Position numbers and translations under genes: made by a program. Shown piece after piece: positions 1 through 8,280 of a stretch of DNA of 59,554 nucleotides (position 1 is the stretch's first letter; each line of letters opens with the position of its first letter). Under the pieces are notes generated by a model. It saw only the letters and a list, made by a program, of their open reading frames with translations, was not told the origin of the DNA and made no database searches. This stretch comes from TCS55 sp964343505. Lineage in GTDB: Bacteria > Fidelibacterota > Marinisomatia > Marinisomatales > TCS55. The stretch covers positions 1 through 59,554 of the forward strand of contig CAYFJU010000007.1 of NCBI GenBank assembly GCA_964343505.1. Direction: 5' to 3'.

Positions 1-50
1 GCTATTATGGAACTTACAGCTTTTCATGTTATGCCAACTAGTCTTGACCC

Positions 51-437
51 TTAAAATATTTTGATGGGATCTTCCTCGTGGGGTACGAGGAGAAAAATTT
101 CTTTATTTAGTATGGAATTAGGGATCGGTTTTTCAATCGTATCAGCAATGTATGCCTGGCACATATCATTATTGGCATCATGTTTTAACCATACATAGGC
201 CTTCATATTATCAATATGATATTGGAGCTGAAAAGTATGCCTTTTACACCCGCCGCCGTAGCGGACATAAATCAATGCAGTAAAATCCTTTTTAACATGG
301 ATGCCCTTGACACCATGGCTTTTATCCAATGTGTAATCGTCGCCAAAATCAGGGGTGGGAATTCCATTTTCTCCTTTGTCTTGGCAGGATATTAAAAGGA
401 GGAAAAGCATCAGAAGTGTGATTTTGAATTTTTTCAT
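51..437 (-). CDS. Small predicted lipoprotein of unknown function
   Basis: A 128-residue protein that I do not recognise. It starts with a basic, hydrophobic signal (MKKFKITLLMLFLLLISC) ending in a lipobox-like LLISC, so Cys18 should be lipidated and the protein anchored in the envelope. The mature part is short, with three further cysteines (in GGGCKRH and MCQ contexts plus the lipobox Cys) and no enzyme motif. It lies 58 bases downstream of the cystathionine beta-synthase gene on the same strand and could share its transcript. The lipoprotein call is firm; the function is unknown. Confidence 0.6.
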   Translation of the reverse strand: MKKFKITLLMLFLLLISCQDKGENGIPTPDFGDDYTLDKSHGVKGIHVKKDFTALIYVRYGGGCKRHTFQLQYHIDNMKAYVWLKHDANNDMCQAYIADTIEKPIPNSILNKEIFLLVPHEEDPIKIF

Positions 438-495
438 CTCACTACCTTCTTTCAGGATGGATCGGGATATCGCGTCATGATCTTTTCAGAGTTTA

Positions 496-1449
496 TCAAA
501 CGGTAAATCCGTGCTCCTTCATCCATACATCGGAAACAAATTTTCCGAGATAATTCCGAATCCCATCCGCTAAAATACAGAGACATTTTTGTCCCGCTTC
601 CAATGATTGCGCCGCCCGAAGACCTGCCCAGACAACAGAGCCGCTGGAGCCGCCGCAAAGCAATCCTTCTTCCTTAATCAATCTGCGGGCCACATCGAAT
701 GAATCCTGGTCGTTGATTTTCACATATTGATCCACGAGAGAATTATCCAACACATCAGGAAAAAAGTCGTATCCAATTCCTTCAACATGGTATGGATATA
801 TTTCATCACCCCCACCAAGGATGGATCCATAAGGATCAGCGCCCACAATTTGAATGTTTGGATTCTTTTCTTTGAGTTTTTTAGCGATTCCCGTTATTGT
901 GCCGCCCGTTCCGACGCCAACCACAACCATATCTAAATCGGTTCCGAAATCGTTCCAGATTTCTTCAGCCGTACCTTCATAATGTGCATCGGGATTATCC
1001 AGGTTGGCATACTGATCCAAAATATGGGCATTGGGGATTTCCTGCTGCATGCGTTTGGCCACTTCGATTAAACCCTCAGGGTCATCGTGGGCAGCTTCGG
1101 TAGGCGTGCGAACGACCTCCGCACCAAGGGCTTTGAGGGTGTATTCCTTTTCCATACTCATCTTTTCCGGCATAACGATGATCATACGATATCCTTTGAC
1201 GGCAGCCGCTAATGCAAGGCCTATACCTGTATTCCCGGAGGTGGGTTCAATCAGTGTATCTCCCGGTATAATGCGCCCGGATTTTTCCGCATTTTCCACC
1301 ATCCTGAGGCCGATCCGGTCTTTTAAGGAACCGCCGGCATTGAAGAATTCGCACTTGGCATAGAGGTCGCAGGCTAATTCTTTTCCAATGGAATTGAGCT
1401 TCACAACGGGTGTGTTTCCCACCGCGCCTAAAATATTTTCCAAAATCAT
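496..1449 (-). CDS. Cystathionine beta-synthase (catalytic core only)
   Basis: PLP-dependent beta-replacement enzyme of the cysteine synthase/CBS fold, predicted to join serine (or O-acetylserine) with homocysteine in transsulfuration. The PLP lysine lies in GGSLKDRI (about residue 43), the substrate loop in EPTSGNTG (about 68-75) and the phosphate-binding glycines in GVGTGGTITG. VEGIGYDFFPDVLD, EGLLCGGSSGS and a C-terminal RNYLGKF are typical of true cystathionine beta-synthases rather than CysK. At 317 residues it stops after the catalytic domain. The regulatory Bateman (CBS-pair) domain and the N-terminal heme region of animal enzymes are both absent. No cystathionine gamma-lyase is visible nearby. 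O-acetylserine sulfhydrylase activity cannot be excluded. Confidence 0.85.
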   Translation of the reverse strand: MILENILGAVGNTPVVKLNSIGKELACDLYAKCEFFNAGGSLKDRIGLRMVENAEKSGRIIPGDTLIEPTSGNTGIGLALAAAVKGYRMIIVMPEKMSMEKEYTLKALGAEVVRTPTEAAHDDPEGLIEVAKRMQQEIPNAHILDQYANLDNPDAHYEGTAEEIWNDFGTDLDMVVVGVGTGGTITGIAKKLKEKNPNIQIVGADPYGSILGGGDEIYPYHVEGIGYDFFPDVLDNSLVDQYVKINDQDSFDVARRLIKEEGLLCGGSSGSVVWAGLRAAQSLEAGQKCLCILADGIRNYLGKFVSDVWMKEHGFTV

Positions 1450-1528
1450 GGGATTGCTTTCTTTAAATCAATTTCAACAAGTAATTTCGCTGCCTTGAAA
1501 TTAATGTAATTAGATTGGAGTTATATCA

Positions 1529-2257
1529 ATGAACTTACTGGAAGGAAAAGTTTGTATCATTACGGGCGGGGGCCGGGGGATCGGGAGGGCCACAGCGGAG
1601 AAGTTCGCAGGCGAAGGGGCCGAAGTGGTCATTGCGGAATTTGACGAAGCATCCGGGCAGTCCACCGCCGATGGGGTAAAAGGATTATTTGTAAAAACCG
1701 ATGTTTCCAGCCAAGAAAGTGTAGCTGAACTTTTTCAAACGGTTTTGGACACTTATAGCCGTGTGGATGTATTGGTGAACAATGCGGGCATTCTCATAGA
1801 CGGGACATTGGCCAAAATGGAAGAGGACCAATTCGACGCTGTAATTAATGTGAATTTAAAAGGGGTGTATCTCTGCGGAAGGGCCGCCGCCGCCATTATG
1901 AAAGAACAGGGCAGTGGGGTGATCCTGAATGCTTCTTCTGTGGTGGCCCATAATGGTAATTTTGGTCAAACTAACTACGTAGCGACCAAAGCGGGAGTGA
2001 TTGGTATGACCAAGGTGTGGGCGAGGGAACTGGGTAAGGATGGGATTCGTGTGAATGCGGTGGCGCCGGGATTCATCAAAACCGACATGACAGCCCAAAT
2101 GCCGGAAAAAATTATCAAAATGATGGGTGAAAAGGTGCCAGTCAAGCGATGGGGCGAACCGGAAGATATTGCCAACGCCTATTGTTTTTTAGCCAGTGAT
2201 GAAGCATCTTACATCAGTGGCACAGTACTGAATGTGGACGGGGGAGTGGTGGTCTAA
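1529..2257 (+). CDS. fabG: 3-oxoacyl-ACP reductase-like short-chain dehydrogenase (FabG family)
   Basis: Cytosolic NAD(P)H-dependent SDR of 242 residues, the usual FabG size. The cofactor motif TGGGRGIGRA is at about residues 11-20 and NNAG at about 86-89. The catalytic Ser is in NASS, followed by the YxxxK pair in NYVATKAG. The C-terminus ends in SGTVLNVDGG, typical of FabG. It probably reduces 3-oxoacyl-ACP in fatty acid synthesis, but no other fab genes are nearby, so another ketone substrate is possible. A GGAG ribosome site precedes the ATG. The stop codon overlaps the next start (TAATG), so it is co-translated with the FMN reductase. Confidence 0.85.
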   Translation: MNLLEGKVCIITGGGRGIGRATAEKFAGEGAEVVIAEFDEASGQSTADGVKGLFVKTDVSSQESVAELFQTVLDTYSRVDVLVNNAGILIDGTLAKMEEDQFDAVINVNLKGVYLCGRAAAAIMKEQGSGVILNASSVVAHNGNFGQTNYVATKAGVIGMTKVWARELGKDGIRVNAVAPGFIKTDMTAQMPEKIIKMMGEKVPVKRWGEPEDIANAYCFLASDEASYISGTVLNVDGGVVV

Positions 2258-2751
2258 TGGGTAAGGTCATTATTATATCTGCTACCTCAGGCAATAATCT
2301 CACGCTCGCCGGTAATATCAAATCCCTGCTGAATGGACTTGGTGAAGCGTGCGAATTAATTAATCTCGAGACGGTTGATTTACCCCTTTATATGCCTGAA
2401 AATGACGGCCCAAAAGAAACAATTAACGCCCTGACGGCCCAACTCAAAGAACCGCGCGGCATTATTTTTTGTTCGCCGGAATATAACGGTGGTGTACCGC
2501 CGATTATTACCAATGCCTTAGCCTGGATTTCCGTCACAACTGAGGACTGGCGCGATGCGTTTAACGGAAAATTTGCTTTGATATGCACACATAGCGGGGG
2601 GCCAGGATTTCGTTTTTTGAGGGGCTTGCGTAGTCAGTTAGAACATCTGGGAACCAATGTCTTGGCCAGAACCATTTCGGTGACAAATCAAAAACCCCTG
2701 AATGAAGATTCAGCAAAACGAATCCTTCAAGGGTTTATTGATTTAGTTTAA
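2257..2751 (+). CDS. NAD(P)H-dependent FMN reductase family flavoprotein
   Basis: A 164-residue flavodoxin-like reductase. The N-terminal strand followed by SATSGNNLTLAG forms the FMN phosphate loop. The SPEYNGGVPPIITNALAWIS segment (about residues 69-88) is the characteristic PEYN flavin-ring motif of the NADPH-dependent FMN/azoreductase family (ArsH/SsuE/chromate reductase group). Its start overlaps the stop of the upstream SDR by one base, suggesting a two-gene operon of oxidoreductases. The physiological electron acceptor cannot be read from sequence; free FMN, quinones or azo compounds are all possible. Confidence 0.8.
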   Translation: MGKVIIISATSGNNLTLAGNIKSLLNGLGEACELINLETVDLPLYMPENDGPKETINALTAQLKEPRGIIFCSPEYNGGVPPIITNALAWISVTTEDWRDAFNGKFALICTHSGGPGFRFLRGLRSQLEHLGTNVLARTISVTNQKPLNEDSAKRILQGFIDLV

Positions 2752-2841
2752 TTGAAGTAGGGACGGACGATAGCGACCCTTGCACGTGGATTTAACTGAA
2801 CTTAATTTGGCGTTTTCAACCGCGGACTGGAGAAGCGAATT

Positions 2842-4935
2842 TTAACTAGCTCTTTTGAGCTGGATTGGATCTTCCATACGAATTTTTACCCCATCATCAT
2901 ATAATACCCTGATTGACTCCACTTCAGGCTGCTCAAGCATAAAACGCGATATCTCAGATAATATTTCTCTTCGTATCAGTCGTTTAATAGGCCTTGCGCC
3001 AAATTCAGGTTGATAACCCTTCTTAATGAGGTAATTCCGAATACTATCATGTACAACACAGTGAAGTTTCTGTGTTTGAAGTGTGCTAATCATTCTCTGG
3101 ATGTTTAGGTCCACAATTTGCTTTATCGCATCCTGGGTCAAATCGTTGAAGTAGATAATTTCATCAATACGATTACGCAATTCCGGTTTTAGAAACTTAT
3201 TTAATTGATCTTTCTGAAGATTGGATGTCATGATTATGATGGTATTTTTAAAATTCACAGTGCGACCCTTTGAATCTGTCAATCGGCCGTCATCCAGAAT
3301 TTGAAGCAGTATGTTTAAAACACTTGAGTGTGCTTTTTCAATCTCATCGAATAAAATGACAGAGTAGGGCCTCCGTCGCACCTTTTCGGTCAAATGCCCG
3401 CCTTCGTCATATCCTACATATCCGGGTGGAGAACCAATGAGTTTTGCAACAGAATGTTGTTCCATCAACTCGCTCATGTCAATGCGGATCAGTGTTTTTT
3501 CATCGTCAAAAAGGGCATCGGCAATAGTCTTGGCTAATTCAGTTTTGCCCACCCCTGTTTTCCCCATGAAAAGGAACGAGCCTAACGGTTTGTCCTGATC
3601 CGTGACTCCTAATTTTGACATTCTGATCATATCGGCGGTTTTCTTTAAAGCATCTTCCTGGCCAATGACACGATTTTGAAATATTGATTCAAGGTTAAGC
3701 AGTTTTTCCTTTTCGCCCTCAAGCATCTTTTGAACCGGGACACCTGTCCATTTTGAAACCACTTCGGCAATATCATTAGTTCTGACATCCAGTTTAACAA
3801 ATTGTGATTTTTCCAGAGTCCGAGTGAAAGATTCTATCCTTTTTTCAAGGTTAGGCATTGTATCATATTGAATTTTTGAAGCTTCGGCATAATTTCCATT
3901 TCTAAAGTGTTTTTCCATTTTGAATTTTTTTTCTTCCAGTTCTTCTTTCAGTTTTGAAATTTGGGCAACTGTTTGCTTTTCTTTTTCCCAGATGTTCGTA
4001 TACTTTGTCAAGTCTTTTCGCGTCTGTTCGATTTCTTTTTTGCATTCTGATAATCTTTCCTTGGATTTAGAATCTTTTTCCTTCTTCAACGCTTCCCGCT
4101 CCACCTCTAATTGGATAAGTTTCCGGTTCAGATCATCAATTAATTCTGGTGCAGAATTCATTTCCATTCGCAGCTTTGATGCTGCTTCATCAACCAGATC
4201 CACTGCCTTGTCCGGCAAGAAACGGTCTGAGATATACCGTTCTGAAAGAGTAGCGGCCGCGATTAGGGCAGAATCACGAATTCCTAAACGATGATGGACT
4301 TCATATTTATCTTTAATTCCGCGTAAAATGGTAATCGTATCTTCGACAGAAGGTTCCTGAATCAATACTTGTTGAAACCGTCTTTCAAGCGCCGCATCCT
4401 GTTCAACGTATTTTTGGTACTCATTGAGGGTTGTGGCTCCAATAACCTTCAGAATCCCATGGGCCAACTCAGGTTTGATGATATTCGCTACGTCCATTTG
4501 TCCCTGGCCGCCCGCACCGACAATCATATGGATTTCATCGATAAAGACGATAATCTCACCGTCTTTTTCTTTGACAGCCTTGATGAAATTTTTCAGGCGC
4601 TCTTCGAATTGCCCTTTATACATAGCTCCAGCAACCATGGCGGACAGGTCCATTGCAATCAGTTGTTTCCCTTTAATATTTTCAGGAACGTCACCTTCAA
4701 TAATTCTTTTAGCTAACCCCTCTACAACGGTTGTCTTGCCTGTACCAGGTTCTCCAATCAAAACTGGATTATTTTTTTTACGTCGGGAAAGAATCTGGAT
4801 AATTCGCCTAATCTCATCTTCCCGGCCAATGACGGGGTCTATTTTCCCTTCTTTGGCCAAGTTGGTCAAATTGATTCCATATTCTTCCAGTGGATTATTA
4901 TCTGTTTCTGGATTTTGGATGTGTTCTTGATTCAT
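2842..4935 (-). CDS. clpB: ClpB-type AAA+ disaggregase lacking the N-terminal domain
   Basis: Two-ring HSP100 unfoldase of 697 residues. First AAA+ domain: Walker A GEPGTGKT (61-68), Walker B FIDEIH and an aromatic pore loop MYKG. A coiled-coil M domain (about 265-380) identifies it as ClpB rather than ClpA/C. Second AAA+ domain: Walker A GKTGVGKT (458-465), pore loop GYVGYDEGG, Walker B VILFDEIEKAH. Full ClpB is about 860 residues. Here the protein begins directly before NBD1, so the substrate-binding N domain is missing. The segment between the sensor-1 MTSNL and PELRNRID (about 569-591) is also roughly 19 residues shorter than in E. coli ClpB. It lies downstream of hsp20 and should dissolve aggregates with DnaK/DnaJ/GrpE. 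Confidence 0.9.
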   Translation of the reverse strand: MNQEHIQNPETDNNPLEEYGINLTNLAKEGKIDPVIGREDEIRRIIQILSRRKKNNPVLIGEPGTGKTTVVEGLAKRIIEGDVPENIKGKQLIAMDLSAMVAGAMYKGQFEERLKNFIKAVKEKDGEIIVFIDEIHMIVGAGGQGQMDVANIIKPELAHGILKVIGATTLNEYQKYVEQDAALERRFQQVLIQEPSVEDTITILRGIKDKYEVHHRLGIRDSALIAAATLSERYISDRFLPDKAVDLVDEAASKLRMEMNSAPELIDDLNRKLIQLEVEREALKKEKDSKSKERLSECKKEIEQTRKDLTKYTNIWEKEKQTVAQISKLKEELEEKKFKMEKHFRNGNYAEASKIQYDTMPNLEKRIESFTRTLEKSQFVKLDVRTNDIAEVVSKWTGVPVQKMLEGEKEKLLNLESIFQNRVIGQEDALKKTADMIRMSKLGVTDQDKPLGSFLFMGKTGVGKTELAKTIADALFDDEKTLIRIDMSELMEQHSVAKLIGSPPGYVGYDEGGHLTEKVRRRPYSVILFDEIEKAHSSVLNILLQILDDGRLTDSKGRTVNFKNTIIIMTSNLQKDQLNKFLKPELRNRIDEIIYFNDLTQDAIKQIVDLNIQRMISTLQTQKLHCVVHDSIRNYLIKKGYQPEFGARPIKRLIRREILSEISRFMLEQPEVESIRVLYDDGVKIRMEDPIQLKRAS

Positions 4936-4953
4936 ATTTTGCTATTTTAAAAA

Positions 4954-4981
4954 GGAAAGGGGCTCAACGGAGCCCCTTTCC
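4954..4981 (-). terminator. Hairpin terminator/attenuator between hsp20 and clpB
   Basis: A perfect 12-bp stem (4954-4965 pairing with 4970-4981) with a four-base loop. On the minus strand it is followed by a run of five T residues, the form of a Rho-independent terminator. It sits after the hsp20 stop and about 18 bases before the clpB start. It should therefore end most hsp20 transcripts and leave clpB dependent on read-through. Confidence 0.75.
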
Positions 4982-4998
4982 TGTCATCAGGGAAGTTC

Positions 4999-5433
4999 TT
5001 AACTGATTTTAATCTGTCGAGTTTCTGGTTTGACCTCTTCCGCTTTGGGAATGGAAACAGTCAAAATACCATTTTTGAATTTGGCATTGATATCTTCAGC
5101 CAACACATTCTCAGGCAAGTTAAAACTGCGGCTGAAAGAACCGAGCCGGCGTTCACGAATTCGGTAAGAACCATCATTGGATACATTATCGATTTCACGA
5201 TTGGCCTTTAATGTCAATACGCCCTCATTGATTTCAAGATTTACATCTTTCTTATCAAATCCCGGAAAGTCCGCTGTAAGGACAAAATACTTTTCATGCT
5301 CAGCAATATCAACTGCAAGAGCGTTGCTACGGACAGGGGGAAACTTATTCCACCCATCATTGAAAATTCCGTCCAGCATACGGTCGAAATCGGTGATTAG
5401 AGAGCGTGTTGGTGTCCATTTTACTAAAGTCAT
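4999..5433 (-). CDS. Small heat shock protein, Hsp20 family
   Basis: A 144-residue alpha-crystallin-type holdase. The core beta-sandwich domain spans about residues 38-132. It contains the family signature in KFKNGILTVSIPK (G-x-L type) and ends with a C-terminal I-x-I anchor (RQIKIS) used for oligomer assembly. It binds unfolding proteins without ATP and hands them to ClpB/DnaK, which fits the adjacent clpB. The AAATGACTT start is preceded by GGAG (on the minus strand, AAGGAGTC). The upstream 226 bases separate it from a divergent aminotransferase gene and must hold its heat-shock promoter; I see no CIRCE-type inverted repeat there. Confidence 0.92.
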   Translation of the reverse strand: MTLVKWTPTRSLITDFDRMLDGIFNDGWNKFPPVRSNALAVDIAEHEKYFVLTADFPGFDKKDVNLEINEGVLTLKANREIDNVSNDGSYRIRERRLGSFSRSFNLPENVLAEDINAKFKNGILTVSIPKAEEVKPETRQIKIS

Positions 5434-5659
5434 TTTAGACTCCTTCGTTTTTGTTTAAAAATTCATTTATACTTTCTCAATCATCATGCCACCTTATTTA
5501 TTTTGCCTCATTTACAGTGAAGTCTGTCCATATGGCAATAGCGCCTGTAAATATGGCAAGCCATAATGAGATATCGTCTGACTCGAATGGATGATTGGTC
5601 CGCATTTTAATAATTCAGTAATATTCATCTTCAAGAATTAAGGATATATATACAGTACA
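5434..5659. other. Divergent intergenic region between hsp20 and aminotransferase gene
   Basis: This 226-base spacer is one of the longest in the window and must carry promoters for both divergent genes. It is AT-rich. A nine-base word (atatggcaa) occurs twice about 20 bases apart around 5530-5560. No CIRCE repeat, clear -35/-10 pair or open frame is evident, so I make no specific regulatory call. Confidence 0.4.
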
Positions 5660-6886
5660 ATGTCAAAACTTGCAATCCACGGGGGACTCCCCGTTCGTAC
5701 GAAGCCATTCCCCGAATGGCCACGCCCGACTTCACAATTAAAAGATGCCATTATTTCAACCCTTGAGAGTGAAGGTTGGGGTGTCGGGAGCCAAGCCATT
5801 TCTAGATTTGAGGAAAAATTCGCTGAATTTCACGACGCCAAGTACTGTATCAGCACTAGTTCTGGGACTACCGCGTTATGGGTTTCCTTAAAGGCAGCGG
5901 GCGTGAAAGCTGGGGATGAGGTGATCGTTCCACCTTATACATTCATCGCAACAGCATCAGCGGTGTTAATGGCCAATGCCGTTCCAGTTTTTGTTGATAT
6001 TGATCCGGAAACATTTAACATTGATCCTGCTTTAATCGAGGATGCTATCACCCTAAAGACCAAAGCGATAATGCCGGTGCATATTGGGGGTAATCCGGCC
6101 GATATGGATGCCATTTTAGCTATCGGTAAAAAATACGGAATTGCCATTCTTGAGGATGCGGCCCAAGCCCATGGTGCGGAGTGGAAAGGGACCAAAGTAG
6201 GCGCATTAGGGCTCGGCGGTATATTTAGTTTTCAGACGTCTAAAAATATGTCCGCCGGGGAAGGGGGTGCCATTCTCTCCAATGATGAAGCATTTTATGA
6301 AACCTGTTTTTCCTACCATAATTGCGGTCGGACCAAAGGGGGGGAATTTTATGAACATCAATTTCTTGGCGGAAATTTCCGGCTCAATGCCATGGCCACC
6401 AGTATGCTTATGCCTCAAATTGATTCAATCCAGGCTGACATGGATCGCCGTGACAGCAACCGGAAAAAACTGGATGAAGCTATTGGCCAAATTGAAGGAA
6501 TTTCGCTGAACGGCGTTTACGAAGGCACCACGCGGCAAGCCAATCATATTTACCTTACGCGGTACAATTCAGAAGCATTTCATGGCATCCCCCGGGAAAA
6601 ATTTTTCAAGGCCATGCAGGCAGAAGGGGTTTATACGTATATGGGCTATACACCCCTATACCGTGAAAAGTTATTTGTCACCGACGCAGAGGAGTATCCC
6701 TGGCTCAAGGGATATGACTTTGGCGATCTGAAAATGCCCGTCACTGAGCGGATTGCTGACGCAGAGGCGGTGTGGTTAAAACAGAATCATCTGCTTGGGG
6801 GTAAAAAGGATGTCCAGGATATCATTGATGCTTTTGAAAAGGTAACCACTGCACTTAAAAATTCACCTGAACTTTTTCAAGATTAG
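5660..6886 (+). CDS. DegT/DnrJ/EryC1/StrS family PLP-dependent aminotransferase
   Basis: A 408-residue fold-type I aminotransferase of the sugar aminotransferase family. STSSGTTALWVSLKAAG (about residues 65-81) forms the PLP phosphate pocket and EDAAQAHGA holds the ring-contacting Asp. The Schiff-base lysine is present in FQTSKNMSAGEGG (about 194-206), so this is an aminotransferase rather than the lysine-less dehydratase branch. Likely substrates are keto-sugar nucleotides for surface polysaccharide or antibiotic-like sugars, but no sugar-nucleotide gene cluster surrounds it. It could therefore also act on a cyclitol or another ketone. It converges with and overlaps the next gene by four bases. 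Confidence 0.85.
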   Translation: MSKLAIHGGLPVRTKPFPEWPRPTSQLKDAIISTLESEGWGVGSQAISRFEEKFAEFHDAKYCISTSSGTTALWVSLKAAGVKAGDEVIVPPYTFIATASAVLMANAVPVFVDIDPETFNIDPALIEDAITLKTKAIMPVHIGGNPADMDAILAIGKKYGIAILEDAAQAHGAEWKGTKVGALGLGGIFSFQTSKNMSAGEGGAILSNDEAFYETCFSYHNCGRTKGGEFYEHQFLGGNFRLNAMATSMLMPQIDSIQADMDRRDSNRKKLDEAIGQIEGISLNGVYEGTTRQANHIYLTRYNSEAFHGIPREKFFKAMQAEGVYTYMGYTPLYREKLFVTDAEEYPWLKGYDFGDLKMPVTERIADAEAVWLKQNHLLGGKKDVQDIIDAFEKVTTALKNSPELFQD

Positions 6887-7983
6887 TTTATAAAGGACGA
6901 GAATAACTCGTCATAAATCGGGATCATTTTGGTCCAGTCGAATTTTTCCGGGATAGAAGAAAATTTCAATTTTCTAATCTCAATAATATTCATAATGGCC
7001 GATTTCAATTTTTCATAGAGATCGGTTTTATCTTTATATATATGATCGTGGTGGTAAGCGTCAGGCAGTAATTCAGGGTAAGTCAATCGATTGGGTAAAA
7101 GGGGATAGGTGTTGCAATAAACAGCTTCCATAATGCTGATGCCGAAAAAGTCCTGGATATTGGTCACGGGTAGAATATCCGCCAGCCATAACCATCGGGC
7201 ATAATCCTCAAAAGAATCACAATATCCGAAATGGACGATATTATCTTTTAACTTTTTGTGAGCCTCATCAAAAATGGACGGCGTGGTTTTAAAATTTTCT
7301 CCCAATACGGCCAAGCGAAAATCAAGTCCTTCTTCGTCCAACTGAAACAATGTTTTAAAAAATGATTCAGGGTTTTTGTCGAATTCCCATCGATGGTTCC
7401 AGAGTATGAGTGGTGGACCATCATATTGAGTTTGATGATCATCAAATCGTTTTAGATCAAGGCCCAAGTGAAAAACCTGGCATTTTCCTTCGATGAGTTG
7501 GATTGTGTTTAACTCATTATAATCGGGGAAATGTTTGAGTAAAAGCCGCACTTCATGGAGATAGGAATCCTGATGGTATTTAGAATTGAATAAAACATGA
7601 TCTGCGGATAATGCAGAAGCATAATTGATAAAGCCGTAGTGCTTGTTGCGGTTTTCTTGAACGTCCCTATCCGTTGGTGACCATGGATAAGATAATTGGT
7701 TTTCATGAAAATAAATAGCAGTTGGTATCGAGGCCGTTCGATGGCGGGTCAAACTTAAAAATGTTGTTAAGTCCAACATGTCTGTCGCCAGGATTAAATC
7801 AGGTTGTATATCCGTTTCATTGAACCGATTGGCTAGGGAAACCGCGCCACCATGCATGCGCCATTTCCAGAACTGGCCCTTCATAGATAAAATATCAATT
7901 TGATGGCGGCTATTGGTTTGAAGGCCCTCGGCCCAAGCCTTATGGGAACCGGTGAAATAGGGTTCCAAAAGCAAAATGTTCAT
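6883..7983 (-). CDS. tRNA-queuosine alpha-mannosyltransferase-like GT4 glycosyltransferase (DUF3524)
   Basis: A 366-residue glycosyltransferase. The N-terminal half (residues 1-170) matches the DUF3524/QTMAN domain: LLLEPYFTGSHKAWAEG, a WKWRMHGGA segment, and HENQLSYPW followed by a FNSKYHQDS stretch. The C-terminal half is a GT4 Rossmann domain (WNHRWEFDKNPE, then FFGISIMEAVYC as the donor-sugar E-x7-E-like region). The human homologue GTDC1/QTMAN attaches mannose to queuosine at position 34 of tRNA-Asp, and a tRNA substrate is likely here. This is family inference: no queuosine synthesis gene (tgt, queA) is in the window. The ATG start gives a complete domain. Confidence 0.8.
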   Translation of the reverse strand: MNILLLEPYFTGSHKAWAEGLQTNSRHQIDILSMKGQFWKWRMHGGAVSLANRFNETDIQPDLILATDMLDLTTFLSLTRHRTASIPTAIYFHENQLSYPWSPTDRDVQENRNKHYGFINYASALSADHVLFNSKYHQDSYLHEVRLLLKHFPDYNELNTIQLIEGKCQVFHLGLDLKRFDDHQTQYDGPPLILWNHRWEFDKNPESFFKTLFQLDEEGLDFRLAVLGENFKTTPSIFDEAHKKLKDNIVHFGYCDSFEDYARWLWLADILPVTNIQDFFGISIMEAVYCNTYPLLPNRLTYPELLPDAYHHDHIYKDKTDLYEKLKSAIMNIIEIRKLKFSSIPEKFDWTKMIPIYDELFSSFIN

Positions 7984-8035
7984 TGGAGAAATTAGTGGGT
8001 ATTTGGCCCAAGAAAGGCTCGAAAAGTATGAAAAA

Positions 8036-8275
8036 TTATAAATTCATAGTATCCATCCACTCACGACCTATGCCTGATTTTAAATAACGCTCCCGGGCAA
8101 TCGCTTCTTCGCGAGTCTTAATTTTTTCAGCGTGAACAATTTTCCATGGCCGAAAAGCTTTGGTTGCTTTTACATTCCGTGAGTTGTGTTGATTTAATCG
8201 TGATTGGAGATTTTTACAGTGGCCGACGTAGCGATGTTTGCCGTCGAGAGATCGTAAGACGTAAGTATAATACAT
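8036..8275 (-). CDS. Small GIY-YIG nuclease-domain protein
   Basis: A 79-residue protein that is essentially one GIY-YIG domain. YYTYVLRS is the GIY strand, HRYVGHCKNLQSRLNQHN is the YIG strand with the conserved Arg and the H/N helix, and a C-terminal EEAIARERYLKSG carries the catalytic Glu. This is the UvrC/URI-like mini family common in environmental genomes. I start it at the ATG at 8275. The open frame continues upstream, but that part only translates a tRNA-Leu gene and its partial copy. It lies immediately downstream of tRNA-Leu with a duplicated tRNA 3' end between them, which suggests insertion at the tRNA gene. Its substrate is unknown, and no good ribosome site is visible. Confidence 0.75.
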   Translation of the reverse strand: MYYTYVLRSLDGKHRYVGHCKNLQSRLNQHNSRNVKATKAFRPWKIVHAEKIKTREEAIARERYLKSGIGREWMDTMNL

Positions 8276-8280
8276 TTTGT

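Noticed and set aside
2752..2841. Possible repeat or terminator between the FMN reductase and clpB genes
   Set aside because: Only a four-base pairing (aggg/ccct) with a long loop is visible; nothing firm in these 90 bases.
5434..5659. CIRCE-type operator upstream of hsp20
   Set aside because: No inverted TTAGCACTC-like halves are present on either strand.
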